A program made the position numbers and the translations under genes. A stretch of 64,000 bases of DNA from Epiperipatus broadwayi (lineage: Eukaryota > Onychophora > Udeonychophora > Euonychophora > Peripatidae): positions 1,599,268 to 1,663,267 of the forward strand of contig JAQFVV010000113.1 in NCBI GenBank assembly GCA_028023455.1, given 5' to 3'. The notes under the pieces were generated by a model. It had not been told where the DNA came from and made no database searches. It was given only the letters and a program-made list of their open reading frames with translations. Shown in pieces: positions 1-10,087 of the stretch (position 1 is the stretch's first letter; each line of letters begins with the position of its first letter).

Positions 1-1561
1 CAAATCTTCCATTGAATACGTTATAATATTTTTTTAACTCTTCTTATTAGATAAAGTTTTTCGGTTCCTTTCCATAAAATACATAATAGCACTTTTATAT
101 TCTTCTTTATTTTTCTTTATTTTAAAATTCTTGTATTATATTTTTTAATAATGTTTTCCTTTAAAAGATAAACATTTTTCTTCATCATTATTTTTCTTTA
201 TAATAAAACGCATATTAAATTTTTCCATAGAGAAGAATAAATTAACTTCAAAGTAACATTATAAATTTGGTGCATCATAATTTTTTCCTGACGACAAGTA
301 ACTTCTCTTTTAGGTTTTCATACAGCGTCCTAATTATATTTCTTTGAGTTATAATGATAATTTTCCGGTTGAGCATAAATAAAGCTGTATTAAGACAATT
401 TCCAAATATTTTTCCTTCATCAATATCTTTAGATATTTTTCCTTGTACTTCCATCTCTACTGTAGGTTTTTTGGTTAAACTTGAATAAAATTCCCTGGTA
501 AGATAACTTTTAAAATTAGCAATCCATGTCGATACAGTCAAATATATTATATGTTACAGAAGAACTTTTAAAATAAATACTAAATTTTAAATTTATATCA
601 CTTTTCCAGCTACGGTGTTATCAGCTAAAAAATGTGTTACTTTCTCTTTCACTTACACATTACTTCTCCCCCCGCTTCGTATAATTCTTATATTTTGTCT
701 GCCAATTTACCCCCATTGATTGGTTAATAACTTTATTTTAGCGCGAACAAATTTATCCATTTTAGTTTTATAACAGAATAGACGTTTAAAATAGAGAATT
801 GATGACGTCATGTCTCAAAATATTATTTAGACTAGTATTTTTAAATTCAATTATAGTTTTATAAAATTATTTAAACTTTTAAAATAATTATTAAAATAAT
901 ATTTAATATTTTAACCTTTATTTTAATGATCGATGGCAATTATATTTAGTTTCAAATTCACAAACTTTATTATTATTTTAACAAGCATGTGTGTGAAGGT
1001 ATATAATATACAGTCACGTGTTTACTAACTTTATCAAATCATTTTTTATTTACGTCTCGGTCTAAATTACCAAAACTGATATATTTTTATAAAAAATTTG
1101 GAAAATAATTAAAACTTGTAGAACTAAACATAATTCTCACCATCTTAAAGCCTATTTTAAAATATACTCTATTAATTTAGACTATGAAATACAATGATAA
1201 CACTACATATAGCATTTATTTAATTTATTAGTTTTAAAATATTATACTCAAATTATTAATATACTTTTAAACTATTTATAGCTGTATTATCTTATATGGC
1301 CAGCTTTTACAACCATAAACAAGGATATAATTAAGCTTTATTTAACTGTTTTCTCTTAAAATAATCTATTACATTTTTATATACCAGGTATTTTCAGCTT
1401 TAAATTGTACTATAAAATCTAATTATCCTATTATTATTTATATATCATACAAGCATAACTTAAAATTTAAAATTTTTTAGTAATTGACCTTTCTACCCTA
1501 CCATGACCTACAGATAAGGGCACAATATATATATGTTGATATGAAGATTTTCATGGGTTGC
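1..1561. other. AT-rich DNA without a supportable gene
   Basis: Low-complexity A+T-rich sequence. The only notable reading frame is 88 codons on the minus strand at 275-541. Its translation is rich in Lys and Ile and I recognise no domain. It has no neighbouring exon-like sequence and could be chance or the eroded tail of a mobile element. Nothing else was seen. Confidence 0.5.
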
Positions 1562-1749
1562 ATATATAAAAGACATATTTTGCAGGTTCATCCATGGTAA
1601 AAAATTTAAATATTGATATACCGATGTTTCAACCTGATCACATAAGTCATCCACTGGGTGATGACTTGTATGATCAAGTCGAAACGTTGGTATATCAATA
1701 TTTAAATTTTTTAACATGGATGAACCCACAAAATATGTCTTATATATAT
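1562..1749. repeat. Near-perfect palindrome, about 90-bp arms
   Basis: The two halves are reverse complements around a centre near 1655/1656. For example AGACATATTT at 1571-1580 pairs with AAATATGTCT at 1731-1740, and AAGTCAT at 1644-1650 pairs with ATGACTT at 1661-1667. There are only a few mismatches and at most about 10 unpaired bases at the centre. It carries no protein domain, so it is best read as a foldback or MITE-type element. A transcript through it would form a long hairpin. The 116-codon minus-strand frame crossing it (1508-1858) is a by-product of the palindrome. Confidence 0.85.
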
Positions 1750-2799
1750 ATTTCAATATAAAACTGATATTATTTTTTCTAAAAGACTGCATTAACTTAT
1801 TCCAATTGAAAAAAAAAGTATTCAGAATATGCAAGCTGATACATTGTATGGAGCACATAAAAAATGTGTAGTAATTTGAAGTAAGTCATTTTAAAATTAT
1901 TTTTAGTTATTTTACTTATTTTAAATGTCCATTTTGGAATCTTAATTATCTCATCAAGTAAAATCATTTTCAAGGATATTATCAGATACTGAATGTAGAT
2001 TATTTAAAGACATTTTTGGTTGCATTTTCCAGTCATGTTATTTTTTTAAAAAATCTTTATATTTCTATAATTTTCTGATAATTTGTAGCATGTAACTGAA
2101 AATAAATTAGAAATAATGTCTTTTCTTATATAAGTATAATAAATGCAAATTTACAGTCTTTTTTGTTTGTTTTTACACTTCAGCACATAAAAGTAAAGAG
2201 TGTTTGTCTCATATACATATTACGTAGGCTGCAATTTTTTAGATTGCGATCTCTGCAAGATAAATATTAGCAGTCTTTTATTTCTCTTATATTATTAGAA
2301 AACAACTTTTAGCAGAGCTTCTTGCAGACATATAAAGTAAGCTAATATCCTTATATTTTTTATTTTACAATTGCTTTTCAAAATGGAGCATTATTTTTTA
2401 GAAGCATCAGTACAGTTTCCCACTATTAAAAAATAATCTATTCTACATTAGATTTCAAGTGTATCTTTTTTGTGTGATACTTCTATTTACTAAAAAAAGC
2501 ATTCTATTGAATATTTTAAATTTTTATATATTCCAAATATTAATAAAAATATATGATCGTTAATTATATTCTTGATTATAATTAATGGATATCCGAAATA
2601 ATGGTGTATAATCTGCAACTAAAATAATGCAAAAAAAAATTAATAATAATGCAGTTTTATTATTATGTTAAAAAAAGCAGCTTCGAGAATTTAGTGAGCT
2701 ATATCTTGGAAAATGCAACAAACCAAATATATGCATAACTGTATGCATTAGTTTATTTTGTAAGATTAACAAAATATTCAATTAAGAAAATATGCCCAG
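1750..2799. other. AT-rich DNA, nothing recognised
   Basis: No reading frame of useful length, RNA gene or repeat relationship was seen. The sequence consists of A- and T-runs with scattered ATT motifs. Confidence 0.5.
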
Positions 2800-3173
2800 T
2801 GCACTTTTGACTACTTAATAATACTAATCATAATCATGGCATTGATAGTGAAAATAAGATATGGAATTTATTAAAGAAATGAATCCCACCTTGGCCTCAC
2901 CTTCAAACCTACATCTGACAGAGTGATCTGCTCCTAATGTAATGATGCCAAGCAGAAGGTAAAAGAGGCTTGGCACATTGCCAGAGATAAATGTGCAATT
3001 AACAAAAAAGATTCCTGCACCTCCTTTTAAAAAATGACCAATACAAATAACTTATTTGCCATTCAAATATGCAAATTCTTTATTGAGTTTCATTTCTTTA
3101 ATAAATGCCATGATTTTTTTTTCATTATCAATGCCATGTTTATGACTAATATGATTAAGTGGTCAAAAGTGCA
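2800..3173. mobile_element. MITE-like element with roughly 85-bp terminal inverted repeats
   Basis: The left end reads TGCACTTTTGACTACTTAAT and the right end is its inverted counterpart, with a few mismatches. The similarity continues inward through a CATGGCATTGATARTGAAAA block and a TTTATTAAAGAAATGAA block on each side. The centre (about 2886-3080) is less A+T rich and is unrelated to the other repeats here. There is no transposase frame, so this is a non-autonomous DNA element. No target-site duplication was clear and the superfamily is not assigned. The 73-codon frame starting at 3034 lies in the right arm and is not a gene. Confidence 0.75.
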
Positions 3174-3213
3174 TGAGACATACATATTTTGCTATTTTAC
3201 AATAAAAAGCTTG

Positions 3214-3313
3214 TCGAGCATTGTTAGTCAAGAGGTCAGCACAGCTGCCTTGTAAGCAAGCAGACGGTTGATGTGGATTCGCCTCCCGTCGATGCTATAA
3301 CATATGGAAAAAA
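3214..3313 (+). mobile_element. tRNA-Gly-derived SINE, copy 1
   Basis: The copy starts with GCATTG at 3218, followed by a box A-like stretch (TAGTCAAGAGGTC). The anticodon-like arm is GCTGC-CTTGTAA-GCA, and a box B-like GGATTCGCCTCCC is followed by CGATGCTATAACATATGG and a short A-run. Layout and sequence match tRNA-Gly(UCC) with an expanded variable region. The anticodon position reads TGT. It abuts the next SINE directly, in the same orientation. Confidence 0.85.
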
Positions 3314-3430
3314 GTCAAGCATTGTTAGCCGAGAGGTCAATGCAGCTACCTTGCAAGCAAGCACTTGGTTGCAGTCAGTTATTGCGGGTTTGCCTCCCGG
3401 TCGATGCTACAACATATGAAAAAAAAAAAG
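3314..3430 (+). mobile_element. tRNA-Gly-derived SINE, copy 2
   Basis: The head is TCAAGCATTGTTAGCCGAGAG, the anticodon-like loop is CTTGCAA, and the box B is GGGTTTGCCTCCC. It ends in CGATGCTACAACATATG plus a 10- to 11-base A-run. The variable region is long, with a GGTTGCAGTCAGTTATTGC insertion shared in form with the copy near 52.65 kb. That marks a subfamily distinct from the shorter copies at 33-39 kb. The A-run and position relative to copy 1 suggest insertion into the tail of copy 1, or a dimeric SINE. Confidence 0.87.
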
Positions 3431-4266
3431 TTTATTGATAATATGGTTATGTGTATATTTTGTTTGTTAAAAAAAAGTAATAAAAATATTGAACAAATTA
3501 TAAATCTATTTTATTCTGTACATATTTTTTACTAAAATTTTATACAGAAGAGTAAAAAAAAATAATGAATTTTGTTCAACTAAAAAAATTAGATGATTTT
3601 AGAAAGTAATGCAAAGTCACATATCAGATGCAAATGATAAATGAAACAATTCAAAAGTAAAGTAAATATGAATTTCTATTGCATTTAAGTTTTATAGATT
3701 ATCAAAGTGCTTTCATTTCTTATATAAAATGTTTTCAACACATTAAATGTTTAAATAATCACGTGATTTTATTAATGCATATACTTAACATCATTCGTCC
3801 TCTCAAACTATAATATATAAGTTTTGATTTTTTGATATAATGTTGAAACCTTCCCATTTTCTGCATTAAATATGTGTTTTGGATTACATTTAATAGGAGA
3901 ATGAGTAGTCTGTCTTTTGACTAAATATGAATCTTGGGTTTAGTTTGTGCTTTGGCAGTCGACAAATGATACTGCTTTTAGAATAAATCCTAATGCCAAC
4001 TAAAAATATATATTTTCTTCAAACATTGTTAAAAAACTTTTTTACTGGTTTTGATTGAGATATGTTAAAATTTTAGATAAAATTTGATTATCTAAGTCAT
4101 CTTCAATTTTATAATCCATATTATCTATACAAGAACAATTAATGACTTATATTCAAGAATATGCAAAGTATCTTTAGCTAGTTTAAACAGTGAAATAAAA
4201 ATTAATTTCACTAAAACTGAAATAATATTTTACAAACATATATGATCTGAAAATGTTATAATAAAT
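3431..4266. other. AT-rich DNA, nothing recognised
   Basis: No gene, RNA or repeat was recognised beyond short homopolymers. Confidence 0.5.
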
Positions 4267-4701
4267 GAGAACAACCAGCCAATCAAATCTTAAGTACTGG
4301 GGCAGAGAATTTAATAAGAAAAGAGTGGTTCCAAGCCAGTCCAATGTACTTATATTTGAAAGCGTGAATCTTAAATATCATCACACTTAATTCACTGAGT
4401 TCAAATTATAAACATACAGCATGAAATCTTTCGATTTACTATGCAGTAGTTTTTCGATGTTGCTGCAAATTTATAACATCGAAAAACTACTGCGTAGTAA
4501 ATCAAAAGATTTCATGCTGTATGTTTATAATTTGAACTCAATGAATTAAGTGTGATGATATTTAAGATTCACGCTTTCAAATATAAGTACTTTGGACTGG
4601 CTTGGATATATATTAAGACAAGTAAAGAAGAGAGTGGAACCACTTTTTTCTTATTAAATTCTCTGTCCCAGTGCTTAAGATTTGATTGGCTGATTGTAGT
4701 C
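4267..4701. repeat. Long hairpin-forming inverted repeat, about 195-bp arms
   Basis: The left arm (4267-4461) and right arm (4475-4701) are reverse complements around a 13-base loop. TTTTTCGATGTT ending at 4461 pairs with AACATCGAAAAA starting at 4475. Matching continues outward with few substitutions through the CATGCTGTATGTTTATAATT block to GCCAATCAAATCTTAAG. The right arm has about 30 extra bases near 4604-4634 that are absent from the left arm. No coding frame is conserved. The origin is either a foldback element or an inverted local duplication. Confidence 0.88.
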
Positions 4702-5225
4702 ATAAGCACTTGAGAGATTTGCACTCTCTCAGTGATTTCAATAAATGAGAAGGAAATTAAAAACATGGATATTTTATGTATTTAAGATGAGTGATATCAG
4801 TAGTGAGTAAAATGACAAAATAAAACAGAATTAATAGGACTTGGAATACATTCTATAAGGAGCAGGTTCAAAAGACTGAATCATTGTCATTTTGCATTAA
4901 AATCAAACAAACATTGATAAGAAAATTATAAAAAAGATTTAATGAGAATACATATATATTTAGAAAAAGGAGAGAGGATGAAAAAAAACTTGGATGGATA
5001 TTTATGGAAATAAAAAATTTGTGACAGATTTTTACTGTTAACTATTTGATTGCAGCGGCTGTCAATGAGGATGATAATTTTAGTGACATAAAAACAAAGT
5101 TTCATGATGAAGATCTAAAGTTGAGATGTTGAAAAATATGTTATGGAAGTCACAATCAATTGCAAATTAGCACTGATGATGATCAAAATATCAATACTTT
5201 ATCATAATTCCCTATTAATTAATTA
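4702..5225. other. AT-rich DNA, nothing recognised
   Basis: No supportable gene or repeat was seen. Confidence 0.5.
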
Positions 5226-6478
5226 CTACAGACTAACATGATTGTGCACACACATTATATATACAATTAGAGAGGATTTGAACCCAGACTTTCAAACTCC
5301 CTTCAGACATCCACTCCATCTTATATAACCAATACACATGACCACATAATGGAAAAAATATAAATGATCTCCAATATACATATTTTGTGCTAAACCAGCA
5401 CTCATCAGTTGGCATAGATCATCATCTCTCACACATATATTTAGTCAGTGCTTGGTTTATATTAAGATAGGCTATCTTCAAACTTTAATGGACAGGCTTC
5501 AATCTTCTACACTTTCTACCTCTTAATCCATCCATGTCATTGAAAATCTGATGATGGCATATTCAAAGCCCTTGTTTGCCAACCTTTGTTATGTCATACC
5601 CTTGTTGACTGTAAGTCAATATGACCTCTTATATTTTGGACCATAAGCCCATTCAAATACACAGAATAGGGATGGGCAGAATACATACTGAATATATAAT
5701 ATTTAAATACATGTATAGTTCTTATGTTTGAACCCAGACTTTCAAGCTGCCTTCAGTCATTCACTCCATCTTCTACAACTGATACACATGACCACATACA
5801 TGTCAAAAAATAAATGATCTCCAATATACATATTTTGTGCTGAATAAGCACTCATCAATGTGTATCAGTTGTATAAGCTAGAGTGGATGAATGAAGGAAA
5901 CTTAAAAGTCTGTGTTCAAACCTCTCTAAATTTATCTAGTTTTAAAGTATAATACTATACATGTGTTTAAATATTATATATTCAGCCTGCATTCTACCCA
6001 TCCCTATTCTGTGTATTTGATTGACCTTATGGTCCAAAATATGAGGGGTCAGATTGACTTACAGTCAACATGGCTATGACACAATAAAATTGAGCCAAAC
6101 AAAGGCTTTGAACATGCCATCATCAGATTTTCAATGACATGGATGGATTAAGAGTTGGAGATTAGATAATATTGAAGATTGTCCATTAAAGTTTGAAGAT
6201 ATCCTATCTTAATATAAACCGAGCACTGACTTATATATATATATGTGTGCTAGAGATGATCTGGATCAACTGATAAGTGCTGGTTCAGTATGAAATACAT
6301 ATATTGGAGATCATTTATCTTTTTGACTTGTATTTGGTCATGTATATCAGTTGTATAAGATGGAGTGAACAAATGAAGATGACTTGAAAGTCTGGGTTCA
6401 AATCATCTCTAATTACATCTAGCTTAAAGTATAAATACTATACATGTATTTAAAGATTATATATATATACACACACAT
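5226..6478. mobile_element. Foldback element, family C, about 1.25 kb
   Basis: The left half (about 5262-5720) is repeated in inverse orientation in the right half (about 5935-6470). Shared blocks include TTTGAACCCAGACTTTCAA, GATCTCCAATATACATATTT, GTGCTGGTTCAG, CATTAAAGTTTGAAGATA, CTTACAGTCAACA and CATCCCTATTCTGTGTATTT. The middle (about 5728-5935) is itself palindromic, repeating the terminal block in both orientations. No transposase frame is present. A related pair of arms lies at 59324-60153, so this is an interspersed family and not a one-off duplication. The short minus-strand frame at 5233-5415 comes from the repeat. Confidence 0.85.
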
Positions 6479-8080
6479 AGATTAGCTATCTTATCCTTGG
6501 ATTGAGGTATTTTATGTGTTCAATAAATTAGCATTGAATTGTTAATCTAATTAGTATATAATATTATCCATTAAGAAAGTTTGTATATATTTATATTTGA
6601 AATTATTTTCAATAGGTGGTGAAATATGAGTCACAATTTTTTTCTCTTTTTGCTTGATTTTAGTAGTGAATTTATTAACTTGGAGAGCACTGGAATATAT
6701 TTCTATGACAACATATAATGTTGAGAAAAAGAAATTTTTAGATGTGATATGTTAGATTATTTCCATCATCTATGAGTGAATGTTGAACATATAGAAATTT
6801 TTTATAATATACCATCATCACAAACCTTCAGAAAAAAATGTTAATTGTAGTGTATAAAAATTATGAATTGATTTCATTCATTTTAAAAACCCATGTGTAA
6901 ATAATAAGTTTATAATCTTGATAAAGTTATTATTATTTTTATTATGTATATTTTCATTACTGCATTCACAATAGTAGATTACAAATAATACATCACAATA
7001 GTAGATTACAAATAATACACTTAATATTTAATGTCTCCAATATGTTTGTTATTTTATTTGTATAATATTATATTGGAAAAATAAATATATATTTCCAGTG
7101 TAGTATAGTAAGAATATAGTATAAATTATTGTACTTTGTTTTGAATTAAAAGAATATTATTTGCATTGTTTTAAAAATAAATATTATCAATTATATGTAA
7201 CAATTATAAAATAGTTTTATTTGTTATTATTATTGTGTAATAAGATGTTTATTTATGGGATGATGGATGAAATTGATCAAAGAATTAATGTGGACTGTTG
7301 CTATAGTTTCTGTGACATCAATTGAAAAGTTAATAAACAGAACTAAATTGTTTAAACTCGTTCTCTTGTGTCTTGGCTTCAATAGAGACAAACTTAAGTT
7401 ACTTCATGTGATTTCTTAAATTTATTTTTAAAAGTATATAATTATTAAATGAATAAAATAATGGAATAAAAGCAATAGTGTTTATTCAGTTACTGTACAA
7501 GTTTCTGAGAAATTTGTGAGAGGTGACAATTTATTGAAAGAATGGAAATTAATTCCTAGTGTTTAAAAATCATCAAAATGCTTCTTTGCTGCTAAAAATA
7601 GATATCACTTACTTTTCAAAAATGAGATCTAAATACTAAATACACAAAGATTGTGTTTGCCTCCCAGTATAATTTTGTGAGACTAATAAATTATTTCCAT
7701 GTAAGATATAAATTGACTCCATTTCCACTACATTGTCAAGGATGAAACTAATGTTTGTTAACTTGTAATGTTTTAAAAACCAAATATTTGTTAAAGGAAA
7801 TGATATTTACATTGTATCATCATGGACATAAACTATATTTGTTCAGTTATATGTGTCACATAAACCACATACCTCGCCACATGAAATGATATTGTGGATA
7901 TCTTAAAAAATCATAATTAACAAAATGTGCTTTGAATCTAATAACTTTCTGTGATATTTCTATCTTTCCTGGAATAATGAAATATCACCAGATCATGGTT
8001 TGAAAAATAGACCCTAGACCAATGATACTGTTTTGGAAATGTCATATCTGTGGACAATTAGTCAGGTCATTTGCTAATAT
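6479..8080. other. AT-rich DNA without a supportable gene
   Basis: No gene was seen. The only structure noted is the small tandem duplication listed separately at 6967-7020. Confidence 0.5.
6967..7020. repeat. 27-bp tandem duplication
   Basis: Two consecutive copies of a unit starting CACAATAGTAGATTAC, the second beginning at 6994, are essentially identical. Confidence 0.9.
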
Positions 8081-8245
<165 letters not shown>

Positions 8246-9532
8246 TCCAAATTCTTAGAGATGGTAGTTAAAGAGAAAATGATGTCATTTTTATCTAAAA
8301 ATAATATTTTATCTGAACATCAATATGGATTTATTTCTGGTAGAAGTACCTTGGAAACTTTCTATAGTCATGTAAACAATTTGACAACTTCACTAGATAA
8401 GGATTTTAAAACTGTTGCTATTTATTTAGACTTGTCCAAGGCATTTGACTCTGTATCTCACAAAATTTTACTTAAGCATTTATATTCATATGGTTTTCGT
8501 GGTGGACTTATTTCATGGCTTGCGAGTTACTTAAAGGATAGAAAACAAGCAACAAATATTTCTGGTGTTGTAAGCTCTTTTATAACAGTTAACCATGGTG
8601 TACCACAAGGTTCAGTTTTGGGTCACATTTTATTTATAATTTATATAAATGATTTATTTTCTTTACCTTTAGAAGCTAAGATTTATGGTTTTGCATATGG
8701 TATTGCTTTATCTTATGCTGCAGTTTCATATAATTTTGTTGAAAAAATAATTAATGATGATTTAATCCTAATTAGTAAATGGTTAGTATTTAATAATTTA
8801 TCAATTAATCTGAGTAAAACAAACGCTATTAATTTTTCTTATAAATCAAATATTCATTCGCTTAACATTACTATTTGTAATAAGTATTTTTGGCATTGTA
8901 ATAGCACTTGTACTTGTGCTAACATTTCATTTGTTGATAATATTTGTTATCTAGGTGTTTTTATTGACTCCAGACTATCCTGGTCAAACCATATTAACTT
9001 TCTTTGTTCTCATTTACATAAATTAAATTATATGTTTTTCTACTTATCTAAATTTTTTCCTCGTTCAGCCTTGATTACTTTATATATTTCTTCATATCAA
9101 AGCTTATTATGTTATAATATATCAGTTTGGGGGAACTGTTCTACTTTTGCAATGACTACTTTGTCTGTTTTACAAAATTATACAATGCGTATCATTTTTG
9201 GTAGATCACGTACGACATCTGTTAAAGATATTTATGCCACGTTTAATATACTAGATGTTTTCCATTTGTATAAATATAGAGTGATTCTTGATATTTATTG
9301 TAGGAAACTTCATTTGGGTACTAAATCTTCTGTTGTAAATACTCATTTATCTACTGAATATCAGTTAGCTTTACCTAATTTTCTTAAAACATCTAGTAGG
9401 AAGCAGTTTAGTTATTATGGTCCTAAATTATTTAATAAGTTTGTAAGAGATTGTTCTGTGAATTTAATGAACACTAGTTATTTGATTTTTAAAAAGCATT
9501 TATGGCACTGGTTATATTATGCTAAGCATTAG
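8246..9532 (+). pseudogene. Reverse transcriptase ORF of a CR1/jockey-type LINE, catalytically dead
   Basis: The frame is open from 8246, with the first ATG at 8261, and ends at 9532 (423 residues from that ATG). This is the RT and C-terminal part of a larger ORF2 protein. Visible RT motifs are NILSEHQYGFISGRST near residues 15-30, motif A (YLDLSKAFDSVSH, about residue 55) and motif B (HGVPQGSVLG, about residue 112). The motif C position (about residue 143) reads GFAYGIALSY where the family has FADD. Both aspartates are therefore replaced, each explicable by one base change (GAT to TAT, GAT to GGT). The C-terminal region (SYYGPKLFNKF, FKKHL) is typical of the CR1/jockey group. The upstream endonuclease is absent, and the exact clade is uncertain. 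Confidence 0.85.
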
Positions 9533-9766
9533 TTTTATTTTTTTTTTTGTTTATATTGTATATTATGTTGTAATTATTTACTACTGTGATTGAATTGCCA
9601 AATGCAATATCTGTGTGATTTTAATATTTTATGTTATATTTATACTTTTTTTTTTTTGTATTTTATTAGTGTTTTTAGTTGTTACATTTAAATTCCTCAC
9701 ACAAGATTTTTCTTGTATGGAATTTATCTCACTGTATTATACATTTATTGTTTGCTTCATAATGAA

Positions 9767-9781
<15 letters not shown>
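8246..9781 (+). mobile_element. 5'-truncated CR1/jockey-type LINE
   Basis: A non-LTR retrotransposon copy that keeps the 3' part of its reverse transcriptase ORF, a 3' untranslated region of about 230 bp (9533-9764) and an AATA/AAT-rich tail. The homology starts abruptly at 8246 after the ATT tract, in the middle of the RT N-terminal region, which is the usual result of incomplete reverse transcription. The frame is uninterrupted. Flanking trinucleotide repeats hide any target-site duplication. Confidence 0.85.

Positions 9782-9858
<77 letters not shown>
9766..9858. repeat. (AATA)n(AAT)n(ATT)n tract
   Basis: The LINE tail runs into AAT repeats and then flips to ATT repeats near 9819, giving a hairpin-capable tract. 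Nearby sequence at 9859-10001 has no recognised feature. Confidence 0.95.
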
Positions 9859-10001
9859 GTTTCAAAGGATAAACTTTATTAGTATTCTAAAAGGTTATAC
9901 AAGTTACATTTGACACATAGTGCTTACATATAAATTGGTTTCACAAAACTGCATATGTACAAAGATTTGATCAGTAACTGTATGCATTATCAAACTAGAA
10001 G

Positions 10002-10087
10002 TATTATTATTATTATTATTATTATCATCATCATCATCGTCATCATCATCATCATCATCATCATCATTATTATTATTATTATTATTT
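10002..10087. repeat. (ATT)n(ATC)n(ATT)n microsatellite
   Basis: ATT repeats flank an internal ATC block with a single CGTC interruption. Confidence 0.95.

Noticed and set aside
1508-1858. 116-codon minus-strand protein
   Set aside because: It is a palindrome read through both arms, with no domain.
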